Notes: generated by a model from the sequence alone, not told the origin. Positions 17,366 through 26,447 are shown, counted from the first letter of the stretch. The stretch: DNA of 64,000 nt from Kitasatospora sp. NBC_00374 (GCF_041434935.1 NZ_CP107964.1:4464001-4528000), one strand, 5' to 3'. Numbers and translations are program-made.

Positions 17366-20305
17366 TTGACTCAGTCCAACCCCATAGTTCGGCGCGCAAG
17401 ACCCGGCGCCCTCACCGCGGGCATCGCGTCCGCGGCCCTGCTCACGCTCGGCGTGGCCGTCCCGTCCGCAGGAGCCGCCCCCTCGGCGGCGGTGGCTCCG
17501 GAGAAGACGCTGCAGAGCCAGTTCGCCGCGGTGGCCAAGGAGTTCCAGGTACCGGAGAGCATCCTGCTGGCCGTCTCCTACCAGGAGACCAGGTGGGAGT
17601 CGCACCAGGGCCGGCCGAGCACCACGGGCAACTACAACGTCATGGGCCTGACCCAGGTCGACCTGGCCGCGGTCGCCGCCGCCCAGGCCGCGGCCCAGCC
17701 CGAGGTCAACCTCCGCGGCGAGGACGCGCCCCGGCTGAAGACGACCCCGCCGCGCCCCGCGCCGCCGGTGGACAGCCCCGCGCTGCACACCCTGGACGCC
17801 GCGGCCAAACTGACCGGCAGGCCGGCCGCCGAGCTGCGCACCGACACCCTGCAGAACATCCGCGGCGGGGCCGCGCTGCTGGCGGACCTTCAGAAGCGGG
17901 CCGGCGGAACGCCGCCGAAGGACCCGGCGCAGTGGTACGACGCGGTCGCCCGGTTCAGCAACGGCGGCCAGGACCCCGTCTCCGCGACCGGCGGCCGGGA
18001 GTTCGCCGACCGGGTGTTCGGGTCGATCCGGGTCGGCACCGCCCGCACGACCTCCGAGGGCCAGCAGGTGACGCTGGCGGCGAGTCCGTCGGCGGTGGCG
18101 CACAGCCCGGCCGTGGACCGCGGCACCGTCCCGGAGGCGGCCTCCCGCTCCTCCGCGAGGGCGGCGCTGGCGCCCGGCGCGACGGCCGAGTGCCCGGCGG
18201 CGCTGAACTGTGACGTCAAGCCGGCCGCGTACGCCCTGACCGACCAGTCGGACCCGACCTCGTACGGCAACTACTCGGTGGCCGAGCGCGGCGCGGGCGA
18301 CATCCAGTACATCGTCATCCACGACACCGAGGGCGGCTTCGCGGGCTCCGTCGCCACCTTCCAGAACCCCGCGACCCAGGCCAGCGCGCACTACATCGTG
18401 CGCTCCTCGGACGGCCACGTGAGCCAGCTGGTGGCCACCAAGGACGTCGCCTGGCACGCGGGCAACAAGACGGTCAACACGCACAGCCTGGGTATCGAGC
18501 ACGAGGGCTTCGCGCTCAGCGGGGCCAGCTGGTACTCCGAGCAGCTATACCAGTCCTCGGCCGCGCTCACCCGCTACCTGGCCGGCCGGTACGGCGTCCC
18601 GCTCGACCGTCAGCACGTGATCGGCCACGACGAGGTGCCGGGCCCGGTCCAGAGCAGCGTCGCCGGCATGCACTGGGACCCGGGCACGTTCTGGGACTGG
18701 AACCACTACATGGCCCTGATGGGCGTGTGGCCGCCCTCGGACCAGGCGGTGGCGGTCGGCGGCCGGGTGGTCATCAACCCGCCGTTCTCCAACGCCTACC
18801 GGCCGCAGATCAACGGGGTGACGCCGCAGCCGGCCAACTTCGTCTACCTGTACGGCTCGCCGGGCGGCGCGCTGATCGGCAACGGCACGACGAACGCCTC
18901 CGACTGGAGCGACAAGGCCGTCGCCGGCGGCAGCTACGTGGTCGCCGACCAGCAGTACCCGTGGACCGCCATCTGGTACAACGGCCGCAAGGCGTGGTTC
19001 TACGGCGCGGGAAGCATCGCGGCGGACAACCGCCCGGGCCAGAGCGTCCTCACCCCGCGGGCCGGCCTGAGCAGCATCCAGGTGTACGGCAGGACGTACC
19101 CGCAGGACGCCGCCTTCACGGCGGCCGGCGTGCCGCTGCCGAGCCCGAACATCTCGCCGCTCGACGCCACCATCCCGGCCGGCCAGGCCTACGTCCCGGT
19201 GACGGCCGACCCGGTGGCGGGCGACTACTACTACACCAGCAACATCAACGGTGACGCCCCGCACGACCGCACGACGGTCACCGACGGCACCCGCTACTAC
19301 CCGATCCGGTACAACCACCGGCTGGCCTTCGTCCGGGCGGAGGACGTCCAGTCGGCTCCGGCGGCGACCAACCTGGTGGCCGACGGCGAGCGGGTCCAGC
19401 TGCTGGCCAACACCTCGGCGGGCCCGGTGGCGGCGGCGGCCAACTACACCCGTGGCCAGTGGGAGCAGTACCGCGCGATCCAGCCCCCCGGCTCGGCCCC
19501 CGACGCCCAGGGCACCTTCGCCGAGGCCTTCACGTCCAACGACCAGCTGCACGCCGTGGCACTGGCGGGCGGCCGGCTCTACACCGCGGACCGGAACGTC
19601 TCGACCGGCCTGTGGAGCGGCTGGTACGACCTCCACGGCGCCGGCGCGGCCGGACCGCTGGGGACGGTCACCGAGGTGACGGTGGCGGCCCGCGGCAACA
19701 GGCTGCACGTGGTCGCGCTGTCCGGCGGCCGGCTCTACGAGGCGTCCGGCGACTACAGCTCCGGCACCTGGCAGCAGTGGGGCGACGTCTCCGCGGCGAT
19801 CGGCCAGCCGTCCGGCGCGCTGACCGGGATCGCCGCCGCCACCATCGGCAACGTCCTGCACATCGTCGGGCTGAGCGCCGACGGCCGGGTCAAGATGGCC
19901 GACGGCGACTACGACCAGGGCCGCTGGAGCTTCGGCGACGTGAGCGCCCAGGCGGGCGCCCTGACCGGGATCTCCGCGCTGGCCGTGGCACCGATCGGGT
20001 CCAAGCTGCACGTGGTCGCGCTGTCCGGCGGCCGGCTGAGCGAGGCCACCGCGGACTACGCCGGCGGTCGCTGGTACCAGTGGGGCGACATCTCCGCGGC
20101 GACCGGCCAGTCCGGGTCGGTCACCGCGGTCGCCGCCGCGGCCACCGGCAACAGCCTGCGGCTCTACGGTGTGATCGGCGGCCGGATCCACAACGCGAAC
20201 GGTGACTACACCGCCGGGCGCTGGTCCGGCTGGGGTGACACCGAGGTGTCGGGCGCGGGCGGCGCGATCGCCCCGGTCGGGTCGCTGGCGGCCGCCGGCC
20301 GCTGA
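17366..20305 (+). CDS. Secreted N-acetylmuramoyl-L-alanine amidase with lectin-like repeats
   Basis: 979 residues if started at the TTG at 17366, which places a clean signal peptide at residues about 10-38 (ALTAGIASAALLTLGVAVPS). An in-frame GTG near 17275 is the alternative. Residues about 45-230 resemble a lysozyme-like/transglycosylase region (PESILLAVSYQETRWESHQG, NYNVMGLTQVD). Residues about 310-445 are an amidase_2 domain with the zinc and catalytic signature IQYIVIHDTEGG, ASAHYIVRS, HVIGHDEVPG and MHWDPG. The last 320 residues contain at least four beta repeats of the type LHVVALSGGRLYEA...W.QWGD, resembling PLL-type lectin propellers. It should cleave the peptide-glycan bond of peptidoglycan outside the cell. 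Confidence 0.88.
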   Translation: MTQSNPIVRRARPGALTAGIASAALLTLGVAVPSAGAAPSAAVAPEKTLQSQFAAVAKEFQVPESILLAVSYQETRWESHQGRPSTTGNYNVMGLTQVDLAAVAAAQAAAQPEVNLRGEDAPRLKTTPPRPAPPVDSPALHTLDAAAKLTGRPAAELRTDTLQNIRGGAALLADLQKRAGGTPPKDPAQWYDAVARFSNGGQDPVSATGGREFADRVFGSIRVGTARTTSEGQQVTLAASPSAVAHSPAVDRGTVPEAASRSSARAALAPGATAECPAALNCDVKPAAYALTDQSDPTSYGNYSVAERGAGDIQYIVIHDTEGGFAGSVATFQNPATQASAHYIVRSSDGHVSQLVATKDVAWHAGNKTVNTHSLGIEHEGFALSGASWYSEQLYQSSAALTRYLAGRYGVPLDRQHVIGHDEVPGPVQSSVAGMHWDPGTFWDWNHYMALMGVWPPSDQAVAVGGRVVINPPFSNAYRPQINGVTPQPANFVYLYGSPGGALIGNGTTNASDWSDKAVAGGSYVVADQQYPWTAIWYNGRKAWFYGAGSIAADNRPGQSVLTPRAGLSSIQVYGRTYPQDAAFTAAGVPLPSPNISPLDATIPAGQAYVPVTADPVAGDYYYTSNINGDAPHDRTTVTDGTRYYPIRYNHRLAFVRAEDVQSAPAATNLVADGERVQLLANTSAGPVAAAANYTRGQWEQYRAIQPPGSAPDAQGTFAEAFTSNDQLHAVALAGGRLYTADRNVSTGLWSGWYDLHGAGAAGPLGTVTEVTVAARGNRLHVVALSGGRLYEASGDYSSGTWQQWGDVSAAIGQPSGALTGIAAATIGNVLHIVGLSADGRVKMADGDYDQGRWSFGDVSAQAGALTGISALAVAPIGSKLHVVALSGGRLSEATADYAGGRWYQWGDISAATGQSGSVTAVAAAATGNSLRLYGVIGGRIHNANGDYTAGRWSGWGDTEVSGAGGAIAPVGSLAAAGR

Positions 20306-20326
20306 CCCGCACGACCACGACGACCA

Positions 20327-20358
20327 GGTGTCCCGGCCGAGCCCTCGGCCGGGACACC
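20327..20358. terminator. Bidirectional terminator after the amidase gene
   Basis: GGTGTCCCGGCCGA (20327-20340) and TCGGCCGGGACACC (20345-20358) are perfect 14-bp arms around a GCCC loop. They lie between the convergent amidase and Lrp stops. Confidence 0.92.
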
Positions 20359-20374
20359 GCCGTTTCCGGGGCCG

Positions 20375-20845
20375 TCAGGGCGCCGGGTCGGGCGGGACCT
20401 GGTCGGTCTCCTCGAAGACCAGCAGGGTCTGGGTGGTGAGCACCTGGGGGATGGACTGGATCCGGTTCAGCACCAGTTCCCGCAGGGCCCGGTTGTCCGC
20501 GGTGTGCACCAGCAGCAGGACGTCGAACTCGCCGCCGACCAGGGCGATGTGCGCGACCCCCGGCAGCAGGAGCAGCTGCTCGCGGACCGTCCGCCAGGAG
20601 TTCTGGACGATCTTCAGGGTGATGTAGGCGGACGCCCCCTGCCCGGCCCGTTCGTGGTCGACCCGGGCGGTGAAGCCGCGAATGACGCCGTCCTCGACCA
20701 TCCTGGATATCCGGGCGTACGCGTTGGCCCGGGACACGTGCACCCGCTCGGCCACCGAGCGGATGGAGGCGCGACCGTCCTGCTGCAGCAGCCGCAGGAT
20801 CGAGCGGTCGACACGGTCGAGTCTGGACATCTGTTCAGCCGACAT
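20375..20845 (-). CDS. Lrp/AsnC family transcriptional regulator (BkdR-like)
   Basis: 156 residues. The N-terminal winged helix (LDRVDRSILRLLQQDGRASI, VAERVHVSRANAYARISRMV) is followed by a RAM ligand-binding domain (GVAHIALVGGEFDVLLLVHT). It starts at ATG 20845 with an AGGG/GGGGG ribosome site. It is divergent from the branched-chain keto acid dehydrogenase operon, the classical BkdR position, and should sense amino acids and regulate that operon. Confidence 0.9.
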   Translation of the reverse strand: MSAEQMSRLDRVDRSILRLLQQDGRASIRSVAERVHVSRANAYARISRMVEDGVIRGFTARVDHERAGQGASAYITLKIVQNSWRTVREQLLLLPGVAHIALVGGEFDVLLLVHTADNRALRELVLNRIQSIPQVLTTQTLLVFEETDQVPPDPAP

Positions 20846-20899
20846 GGCCCCCTACCCTCCTCGATTGGACGTGCTGCCCCCAGTCGACAGCTGTTCGGG

Positions 20900-20959
20900 C
20901 CGATTGTCCACCACTGCGTCGCGACTGTGGCCAGAATGCCCAGACGACCGAACAATCGG
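20900..20959. promoter_or_regulatory. Paired CCGATTGT sites in the Lrp-bkd control region
   Basis: CCGATTGT at 20900-20907 and its reverse complement ACAATCGG at 20952-20959 flank a 44-base segment midway between the divergent genes. Their placement fits sites for the Lrp/AsnC regulator, but no binding rule proves it. Confidence 0.4.
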
Positions 20960-21061
20960 TAGGGAGCGGCGACCCTCCTCGGGCTGCCGTTCGGCCCCCG
21001 CGCACCACGGCATCACCACTGCCCCTGCTGCACCCTCCCCCACCCTTAGGAGGTGCCCGAG

Positions 21062-22204
21062 ATGACCGTTCTCGATCACAGACACCTGGCCGCCGTCCCC
21101 GGCTGGCTGCCCGGCGCCACCGGCCCCCGGAGCGACCCGGCGCCGCTGCTGCCCGACGCCGCCCCGGTCCGGGTGCTCGGCACCCCCGCGGTGGAGAAGA
21201 CCGACCCCGAGCTGCTGCGCGAGCTGTACCGGCGCCTGGTGGTCGGCCGCCGCTACAACCAGCAGGCCACCACCCTCACCAAGCAGGGCCGGCTGGCCGT
21301 CTACCCGGCCTCCACCGGCCAGGAGGCCTGCCAGGTCGCCGCGGCGCTGGCGCTGCGGGAGCAGGACTGGCTCTTCCCCAGCTACCGCGACACCCTCGCC
21401 GTGGTCGCCCGTGGGGTGGACCCGCTGGAGGCCCTCACCCTGCTGCGCGGCAACGCGCACACCGGCTACGACCCGAAGGCCACCCGGACGGCGCCCCTGT
21501 GCACCCCGCTGGCCACCCAGGCACCGCACGCCGTCGGCCTCGCCCACGCGGCCCGGCTGGCGGGCGACCCGGTGGTCGCGCTGGCCATGCTCGGCGACGG
21601 CGGGACCAGCGAGGGCGACTTCCACGAGGCACTGAACTTCGCCGCCGTGCTGCACGCCCCGGTGGTCTTCCTGGTGCAGAACAACGGGTACGCGATCTCG
21701 GTGCCGCTCACCCAGCAGTCCGCCGCGCCCACCCTGGCCCACAAGGCCGTCGGCTACGGCATCCCGGGCCGCCTGGTGGACGGCAACGACGCCGCCGCGA
21801 TGCACGCGGTGCTGACCGAGGCGGTCGAGCGGGCCCGCTCCGGCGGCGGCCCGACCCTGGTCGAGGCGCTCACCTACCGGGTCGAGGCGCACACCAACGC
21901 CGACGACGCCACCCGCTACCGGGAGGAGGGCGAGGTCACCGCCTGGGCCGGGCACGACCCGATCCTGCTGATGGAGCGCCACCTGGGCGCCGCCGGGCTG
22001 CTGGACGAGAAGCTGGTCCGCGAGTCCGCCGAGGAGGCGGAGGCCCTGGCGGCCCGGATGCGCGAGGAGTTCCACACCGACGCCGTGCTCGACCCGATGT
22101 CGCTGTTCGCCCACGTCTACGCCGAACCCACCCCCCAGCTGCGCGAGCAGGCCGACCAGCTCGCGGCCGAGCTGGCCGCCGAGGCCGAGGTGCACAACCG
22201 ATGA
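21062..22204 (+). CDS. bkdA: Branched-chain 2-oxoacid dehydrogenase E1 alpha subunit
   Basis: 380 residues from the ATG at 21062, preceded by AGGAGGTG at 21048-21055. The thiamine diphosphate motif is complete: MLGDGGTSEGDFHEALNF near residue 176, then FLVQNNGYAIS. The RRYNQQATTLTKQGRLAVYP entry and the phosphorylation-loop region YRVEAHTNADDATRYR are typical of E1 alpha. Together with E1 beta it decarboxylates branched-chain 2-oxoacids (or pyruvate) and transfers the acyl group to the E2 lipoyl arm. In streptomycetes such complexes supply branched acyl-CoA starters for fatty acids and polyketides. The stop overlaps the next start by 4 bp. Confidence 0.92.
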   Translation: MTVLDHRHLAAVPGWLPGATGPRSDPAPLLPDAAPVRVLGTPAVEKTDPELLRELYRRLVVGRRYNQQATTLTKQGRLAVYPASTGQEACQVAAALALREQDWLFPSYRDTLAVVARGVDPLEALTLLRGNAHTGYDPKATRTAPLCTPLATQAPHAVGLAHAARLAGDPVVALAMLGDGGTSEGDFHEALNFAAVLHAPVVFLVQNNGYAISVPLTQQSAAPTLAHKAVGYGIPGRLVDGNDAAAMHAVLTEAVERARSGGGPTLVEALTYRVEAHTNADDATRYREEGEVTAWAGHDPILLMERHLGAAGLLDEKLVRESAEEAEALAARMREEFHTDAVLDPMSLFAHVYAEPTPQLREQADQLAAELAAEAEVHNR

Positions 22205-23205
22205 CCACCGCCACCCCCGTCCGCGGCGCCCGTACGTCGAGCATGGCCCAGGCGCTCAACGCCGCGCTGCGGGACTCCATGCAGGCCGACCCCACCGTCC
22301 ACGTGCTCGGCGAGGACGTCGGGCAGCTCGGCGGCGTCTTCCGGATCACCGACGGCCTGACCAGGGACTTCGGCGCCGACCGCTGCCTGGACACCCCGCT
22401 CGCCGAGGCCGGCATCCTCGGCACCGCCGTGGGCATGGCGATGTACGGCCTGCGCCCGGTGGTCGAGATGCAGTTCGACGCCTTCGCCTACCCGGCGATG
22501 GAGCAGCTGTTCTCGCACGTCGCCAAGATGCGCAACCGCACGGCCGGCCGGCTGCCGCTGCCGATCACCATCCGGATCCCGTACGGCGGCGGCATCGGCG
22601 GCGTCGAGCACCACAGCGACTCCTCCGAGGCGTACTACACGCACACCCCCGGCCTGCACGTGGTCACCCCGGCCACGGTCGCGGACGCGTACGGGCTGCT
22701 GCGGTCCTCGATCGCCTCCGACGACCCGGTGGTCTTCCTGGAGCCCAAGCGGCTCTACTGGGGCAAGACCGAGTGGGACCCGGCGGTGCCCACCGAGCCG
22801 ATCGGGAAGGCCGTCCTGCGGCGCACCGGCCGCTCGGCGGTGCTGATCACCTACGGTCCGTCGCTGCCGGTCTGCCTGGAGGCGGCCGAGGCCGCCCAGG
22901 CCGAGGGCTGGGACCTCGCCGTGCTGGACCTGCGCAGCCTGGTGCCGTTCGACGAGCAGACCGTCTGTGAGGTGGTCCGTTCGCTGGGCCGGGCCGTCGT
23001 GGTGCACGAGGCGGGCGGTTTCGGCGGGGCCGGGGCGGAGATCGCCGCCCGGGTCACCGAGAAGTGCTTCCACCACCTGGCCGCGCCGGTGCTCCGGGTC
23101 ACCGGCTTCGACATCCCGTTCCCGCCGCCGATGCTGGAGCACCACCACCTGCCCGGGGTGGACCGGATCCTGGACGCGGTCGCCCGGCTGCAGTGGGAGG
23201 ACTGA
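22201..23205 (+). CDS. bkdB: Branched-chain 2-oxoacid dehydrogenase E1 beta subunit
   Basis: 334 residues from the ATG at 22201, overlapping the E1 alpha stop (ATGA). It carries the transketolase-type pyrimidine domain (VHVLGEDVGQLGGVFRITDG, MQFDAFAYPAMEQ, GGGIGGVEHHSDSSEAYY) and a C-terminal transketolase domain (LITYGPSLPVCLEAAEAA, LDLRSLVPFDEQTV, FDIPFPPPMLEHHHLPG). It forms the alpha2-beta2 E1 tetramer with the preceding gene product. The tight overlap implies coupled synthesis in equal amounts. Confidence 0.93.
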   Translation: MTTATPVRGARTSSMAQALNAALRDSMQADPTVHVLGEDVGQLGGVFRITDGLTRDFGADRCLDTPLAEAGILGTAVGMAMYGLRPVVEMQFDAFAYPAMEQLFSHVAKMRNRTAGRLPLPITIRIPYGGGIGGVEHHSDSSEAYYTHTPGLHVVTPATVADAYGLLRSSIASDDPVVFLEPKRLYWGKTEWDPAVPTEPIGKAVLRRTGRSAVLITYGPSLPVCLEAAEAAQAEGWDLAVLDLRSLVPFDEQTVCEVVRSLGRAVVVHEAGGFGGAGAEIAARVTEKCFHHLAAPVLRVTGFDIPFPPPMLEHHHLPGVDRILDAVARLQWED

Positions 23206-23209
23206 CGTG

Positions 23210-24535
23210 ATGCCCGTGGTTCGCGAGTTCACCCTGCCCGACCTCGGTGAGGGCCTCACCGGGGCCGAGGTGGTGCGCTGGATGGTCGAGGTCGGCGAGG
23301 TCATCGTCGTCGACCAGCCGGTGGTCGAGGTGGAGACCGCCAAGGCCGTGGTCGAGGTGCCCTGCCCGTACGGCGGGGTGGTCACCGCCCGGTTCGGCGA
23401 GGTCGGCGAGGAGGTGCCGGTCGGCGCGCCGCTGGTCACCGTCGCGGTCTCGCCGGGAGAGGACGTCCGGGTGTCCGGCGGGGCGGACGAGCGCCCGCTG
23501 GTCGGGTACGGCGTCGCCGACGGGCCGAAGGGTGCCCGGCGCGGCCGGGTCCGGGCGGGTGGCGCGGGCTCGCCGGTGGCGGCTGCGCCGGCTCCGGTCG
23601 CCGTGGCGCCCGCTGCGCCGGTCGTGGCCGAGCCGTCGGTGGTGGCGGTGATCTCGCCGCTGGTGCGGCGGATGGCCCGGGAGCACGGGGTCGACCTCGC
23701 CGCGCTGGCCGGCAGCGGCCCGCACGGGCTGATCATGCGGGCGGACGTGGCCAGGGCGGTGGCCGATCCGGCGCCGGCCGCGCTCGCCGCTGCCGTCGCG
23801 GCGCCGGCCCCGGGGTCGTCGCCGGCGTTGTCCTCGGCCTCGCCGGCGGACGAGGTGGTGCCGCTGCGCGGGCTGCGCAAGGCGGTGGCGGAGAAGCTCA
23901 CCCGCAGTCACCGGGAGCTGCCGGCCGCGACCTGCTGGGTGGACGCGGACGCGACCGAACTGATGGCGCTGCGCACGCAGTTGAACCGTACCGCCGGGCC
24001 GAAGATCAGTGTGCTGGCGCTGCTGGCCCGGATCTGCACCGTCGCGCTGGCCCGCTTCCCGGAGCTCAACTCCAGCGTGGAGCCGGACGGTTCGGGTATC
24101 CGCCGGCACGGCGCCGTGCACCTGGGCTTCGCGGCCCAGGGCGAGCGCGGCCTGGTGGTGCCGGTGGTGCGCGGCGCCCAGGCACTGGGCACCGAGCAGC
24201 TCGGCGCGGAGCTGGCCAGGCTGACCGAGGCGGCCCGGGCCGGGTCGCTGACCCCGGCCGAGCTGACCGGTGGCACCTTCACGCTGAACAACTACGGGGT
24301 CTTCGGGGTGGACGGTTCGACGCCGATCCTCAACCACCCGGAGGCGGCGATGCTCGGTGTCGGCCGGATCACCCCCAAGCCCTGGGTCCACCAGGGCGAG
24401 TTGGCCGTCCGGCAGGTGACCCAGCTGTCGTTCACCTTCGACCACCGGGTCTGTGACGGCGGGACGGCCGGCGGCTTCCTGCGCTTCGTCGCGGACTGCG
24501 TGGAGCAGCCGGGGATGCTGTTGCGGCAGCTGTGA
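23210..24535 (+). CDS. bkdC: Dihydrolipoamide acyltransferase (E2) of the 2-oxoacid dehydrogenase complex
   Basis: 441 residues from the ATG at 23210; the GTG at 23207 is equally placed after GGGAGG. A lipoyl domain covers residues 4-78 with the lipoylated K45 in VETAKAVVEV. A Pro/Ala-rich linker follows. The E1/E3-binding domain is at about 148-185 (ISPLVRRMAREHGVDLAALA), and the catalytic acyltransferase domain runs from about 210 to 441 with the active-site FDHRVCDGG near residue 412. It moves the acyl group from lipoamide to CoA. No E3 (lipoamide dehydrogenase) gene follows; it must come from elsewhere, as is usual. Confidence 0.93.
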   Translation: MPVVREFTLPDLGEGLTGAEVVRWMVEVGEVIVVDQPVVEVETAKAVVEVPCPYGGVVTARFGEVGEEVPVGAPLVTVAVSPGEDVRVSGGADERPLVGYGVADGPKGARRGRVRAGGAGSPVAAAPAPVAVAPAAPVVAEPSVVAVISPLVRRMAREHGVDLAALAGSGPHGLIMRADVARAVADPAPAALAAAVAAPAPGSSPALSSASPADEVVPLRGLRKAVAEKLTRSHRELPAATCWVDADATELMALRTQLNRTAGPKISVLALLARICTVALARFPELNSSVEPDGSGIRRHGAVHLGFAAQGERGLVVPVVRGAQALGTEQLGAELARLTEAARAGSLTPAELTGGTFTLNNYGVFGVDGSTPILNHPEAAMLGVGRITPKPWVHQGELAVRQVTQLSFTFDHRVCDGGTAGGFLRFVADCVEQPGMLLRQL

Positions 24536-24546
24536 CGGGTGCCGGC

Positions 24547-24570
24547 GGCGGGGTCTCGCGCGACCCCGCC
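24547..24570 (+). terminator. Terminator of the bkd operon (first hairpin)
   Basis: GGCGGGGTC (24547-24555) and GACCCCGCC (24562-24570) pair perfectly around a 6-base loop, 11 bases after the E2 stop. Confidence 0.8.
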
Positions 24571-24585
24571 CGCGACCTCCGGTGT

Positions 24586-24617
24586 CACCTTGCGTGTCGG
24601 CTGTGGCACGCAAGGTG
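24586..24617. terminator. Second hairpin after the bkd operon
   Basis: CACCTTGCGTG (24586-24596) and CACGCAAGGTG (24607-24617) are perfect 11-bp arms around a 10-base loop. It is probably a back-up terminator. Because it sits about 120 bases before the globin gene, an operator for that gene is the alternative. Confidence 0.6.
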
Positions 24618-24737
24618 GCCATAGGTCGGGCGAGCGTAGCGCGCGGGGGGGCCGGTTGTCCGGCCTTCCCCCGACTTGTCGGATGAGCTGTTCGGGCGTG
24701 CCACTCTGCTGATGGCGTCAGCAGAGACAGACCAGGT

Positions 24738-26423
24738 GTGGTTGGGACGACCGGAAGCGAAACGATTCTCTTGGGCACACGTCAAGTCGCGGTGAAGGCA
24801 CGCCCGCTGAAAGTCAGAGCGGGACACGGATCGGTCGCGGCGGCCGCCGTACCGGGGTTGCCGCCGAGTCCGCCGGAGCGCGAGCAGGCCGCCGTACCGG
24901 TGCGGGCGGCGGCCGGGCCGGCCGACCAGCCGGCGACCGGGGCCCCGCCGAGACCGACGGAACCCCCGCGGATCCCGGCTCCCCCCGCACCGGCGCCCCC
25001 GGCCCCCGGGCCCGCCGTCCCCGCGGTCCCGCCCGCGCCGCAGTCGCCCGTACCGCAGTCGCCGCGGCGGTCGCACGGCCCGGTGCCGCCCTCGCAGCCG
25101 GGGACGCCGGCCGCCCCGATGCCGCACTACGAGCCGCTGTTCACCGACGCCCCCGGGCTCAACTGGTCCGGCCCCGGTGACCACTGGAGCCGCGCCTGGG
25201 CGCTGGAGACGGTGTCCGGCGCCCCGGCCCGTCCCGGTCCACCGGCCATCGAGCCGGCGGGCCGGGCGCAGGACCAACCGCCCACCCCGCGGGACATCCG
25301 GTTGATCCAGGCGAGCCTGGCCGTCGTCGAGCCCGTCGCGGACCGGGCCACCGCGCACTTCTACGCGTTGATCTTCCTCCACCACCCGGAGGTGCGGGCG
25401 CTGTTCCCGGCCGCCATGGACGTCCAGCGGGACCGGCTGTTCCGGGCGCTGCTGCTGGCGGCCCGCAGCGCCGACGACCCGGTCGGGCTGACCGCCTATC
25501 TGAGCCGCCTCGGTGCGGGGCACCGCAAGTACGGCACCCTGACCGGCCACTACGGGCCGGTGGGCGAGTGCCTGGTGGCGGCCCTGGCCAGGTTCTGCGG
25601 GAGCCGCTGGGACGCCGAGACGGAGCTGGCCTGGCGCCGGGTCTACGCCCTGGTCTCCCGAATCATGATCGAATCGGCCGAGGCCGCCGCCGCGTCCTCC
25701 CCGCCCTGGTGGCAGGCCGAGGTCGTCTCGCACCAGCGGCGCACCCCGGACGTCGCGGTCCTCACCCTCCGCCCGGACCAGGCCTACCCGTACCGGGCCG
25801 GTCAGTACGCCACCGTGGAGACCCCCTGGTGGCCCCGGGTCTGGCGGCACTTCTCGTTCGCCACCGCCCCCCGCCCGGACGGTCTGCTGACCTTCCACGT
25901 CAAGGCCGTGCCCGCCGGCTGGGTGAGCAACGCGCTGGTCCACCGCGCCGCCGCGGGCGACGTGCTGCGGCTCGGCCCGGCGGCCGGCGCGATGGTGCTC
26001 GACCACGAGCGCGAGCCCGACACCGACCTGCTGCTGCTGGGCGGCGGCACCGGCATCGCCCCGATCGGCGCGCTGGTCGAGGAGCTGGCCGAACGCGGGA
26101 CGCGCGGGCGCCCCGTCGAGGTGTTCTACGGCGCCCGGCACAGCGCGGACCTCTACGAGCTGGAGTCGCTGCGCCGGCTGGCCGAGCGGCACCCCTGGCT
26201 GTCGGTACGGCCGGTGGTCTCCGGACGGCAGCAGGTGCCGGGGGCGGCGCTGAGCGGCGATCTGCCCGAGGCGGTCTCCCGGTACGCGCCCTGGCACGGG
26301 TACTCGGCGTACCTGAGCGGGCCGGCGGCGATGGTCCGCCGTGGCGTGGCGGCGCTGCAGGGCGCGGGAGTGCCGGCCGAGCGGATCCGGCACGACCTGG
26401 TGGGAGACCTGGCGGCGGGCTGA
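24738..26423 (+). CDS. Flavohaemoprotein-like globin-reductase with long Pro-rich N terminus
   Basis: 561 residues. Residues 1-150 are Pro/Ala/Arg-rich and look disordered, which is unusual for this family. Residues about 180-320 are a globin with Tyr B10 in HFYALIF, Gln E7 in MDVQRDRLF and the proximal His in LGAGHRKYG. Residues about 330-560 are a ferredoxin-NADP reductase-like FAD/NAD module (RAGQYATVETPWW, RHFSFA, LLLLGGGTGIAPIGALVEEL, AYLSGPAAMVRRG). It probably acts as an NO dioxygenase or O2-sensing oxidoreductase using NADH. The GTG start at 24738 has only a weak AGG before it, so the true N terminus could lie downstream. Confidence 0.85.
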   Translation: MVGTTGSETILLGTRQVAVKARPLKVRAGHGSVAAAAVPGLPPSPPEREQAAVPVRAAAGPADQPATGAPPRPTEPPRIPAPPAPAPPAPGPAVPAVPPAPQSPVPQSPRRSHGPVPPSQPGTPAAPMPHYEPLFTDAPGLNWSGPGDHWSRAWALETVSGAPARPGPPAIEPAGRAQDQPPTPRDIRLIQASLAVVEPVADRATAHFYALIFLHHPEVRALFPAAMDVQRDRLFRALLLAARSADDPVGLTAYLSRLGAGHRKYGTLTGHYGPVGECLVAALARFCGSRWDAETELAWRRVYALVSRIMIESAEAAAASSPPWWQAEVVSHQRRTPDVAVLTLRPDQAYPYRAGQYATVETPWWPRVWRHFSFATAPRPDGLLTFHVKAVPAGWVSNALVHRAAAGDVLRLGPAAGAMVLDHEREPDTDLLLLGGGTGIAPIGALVEELAERGTRGRPVEVFYGARHSADLYELESLRRLAERHPWLSVRPVVSGRQQVPGAALSGDLPEAVSRYAPWHGYSAYLSGPAAMVRRGVAALQGAGVPAERIRHDLVGDLAAG

Positions 26424-26447
26424 CCGGCCGCCGGTGCCGGTCAGCCC
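26417..26447. terminator. Bidirectional hairpin that contains both neighbouring stop codons
   Basis: GGGCTGACCGG (26417-26427) and CCGGTCAGCCC (26437-26447) are perfect 11-bp arms around a 9-base loop. The left arm carries the globin gene's TGA and the right arm the NUDIX gene's TGA, so one hairpin ends both convergent genes. Confidence 0.85.
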
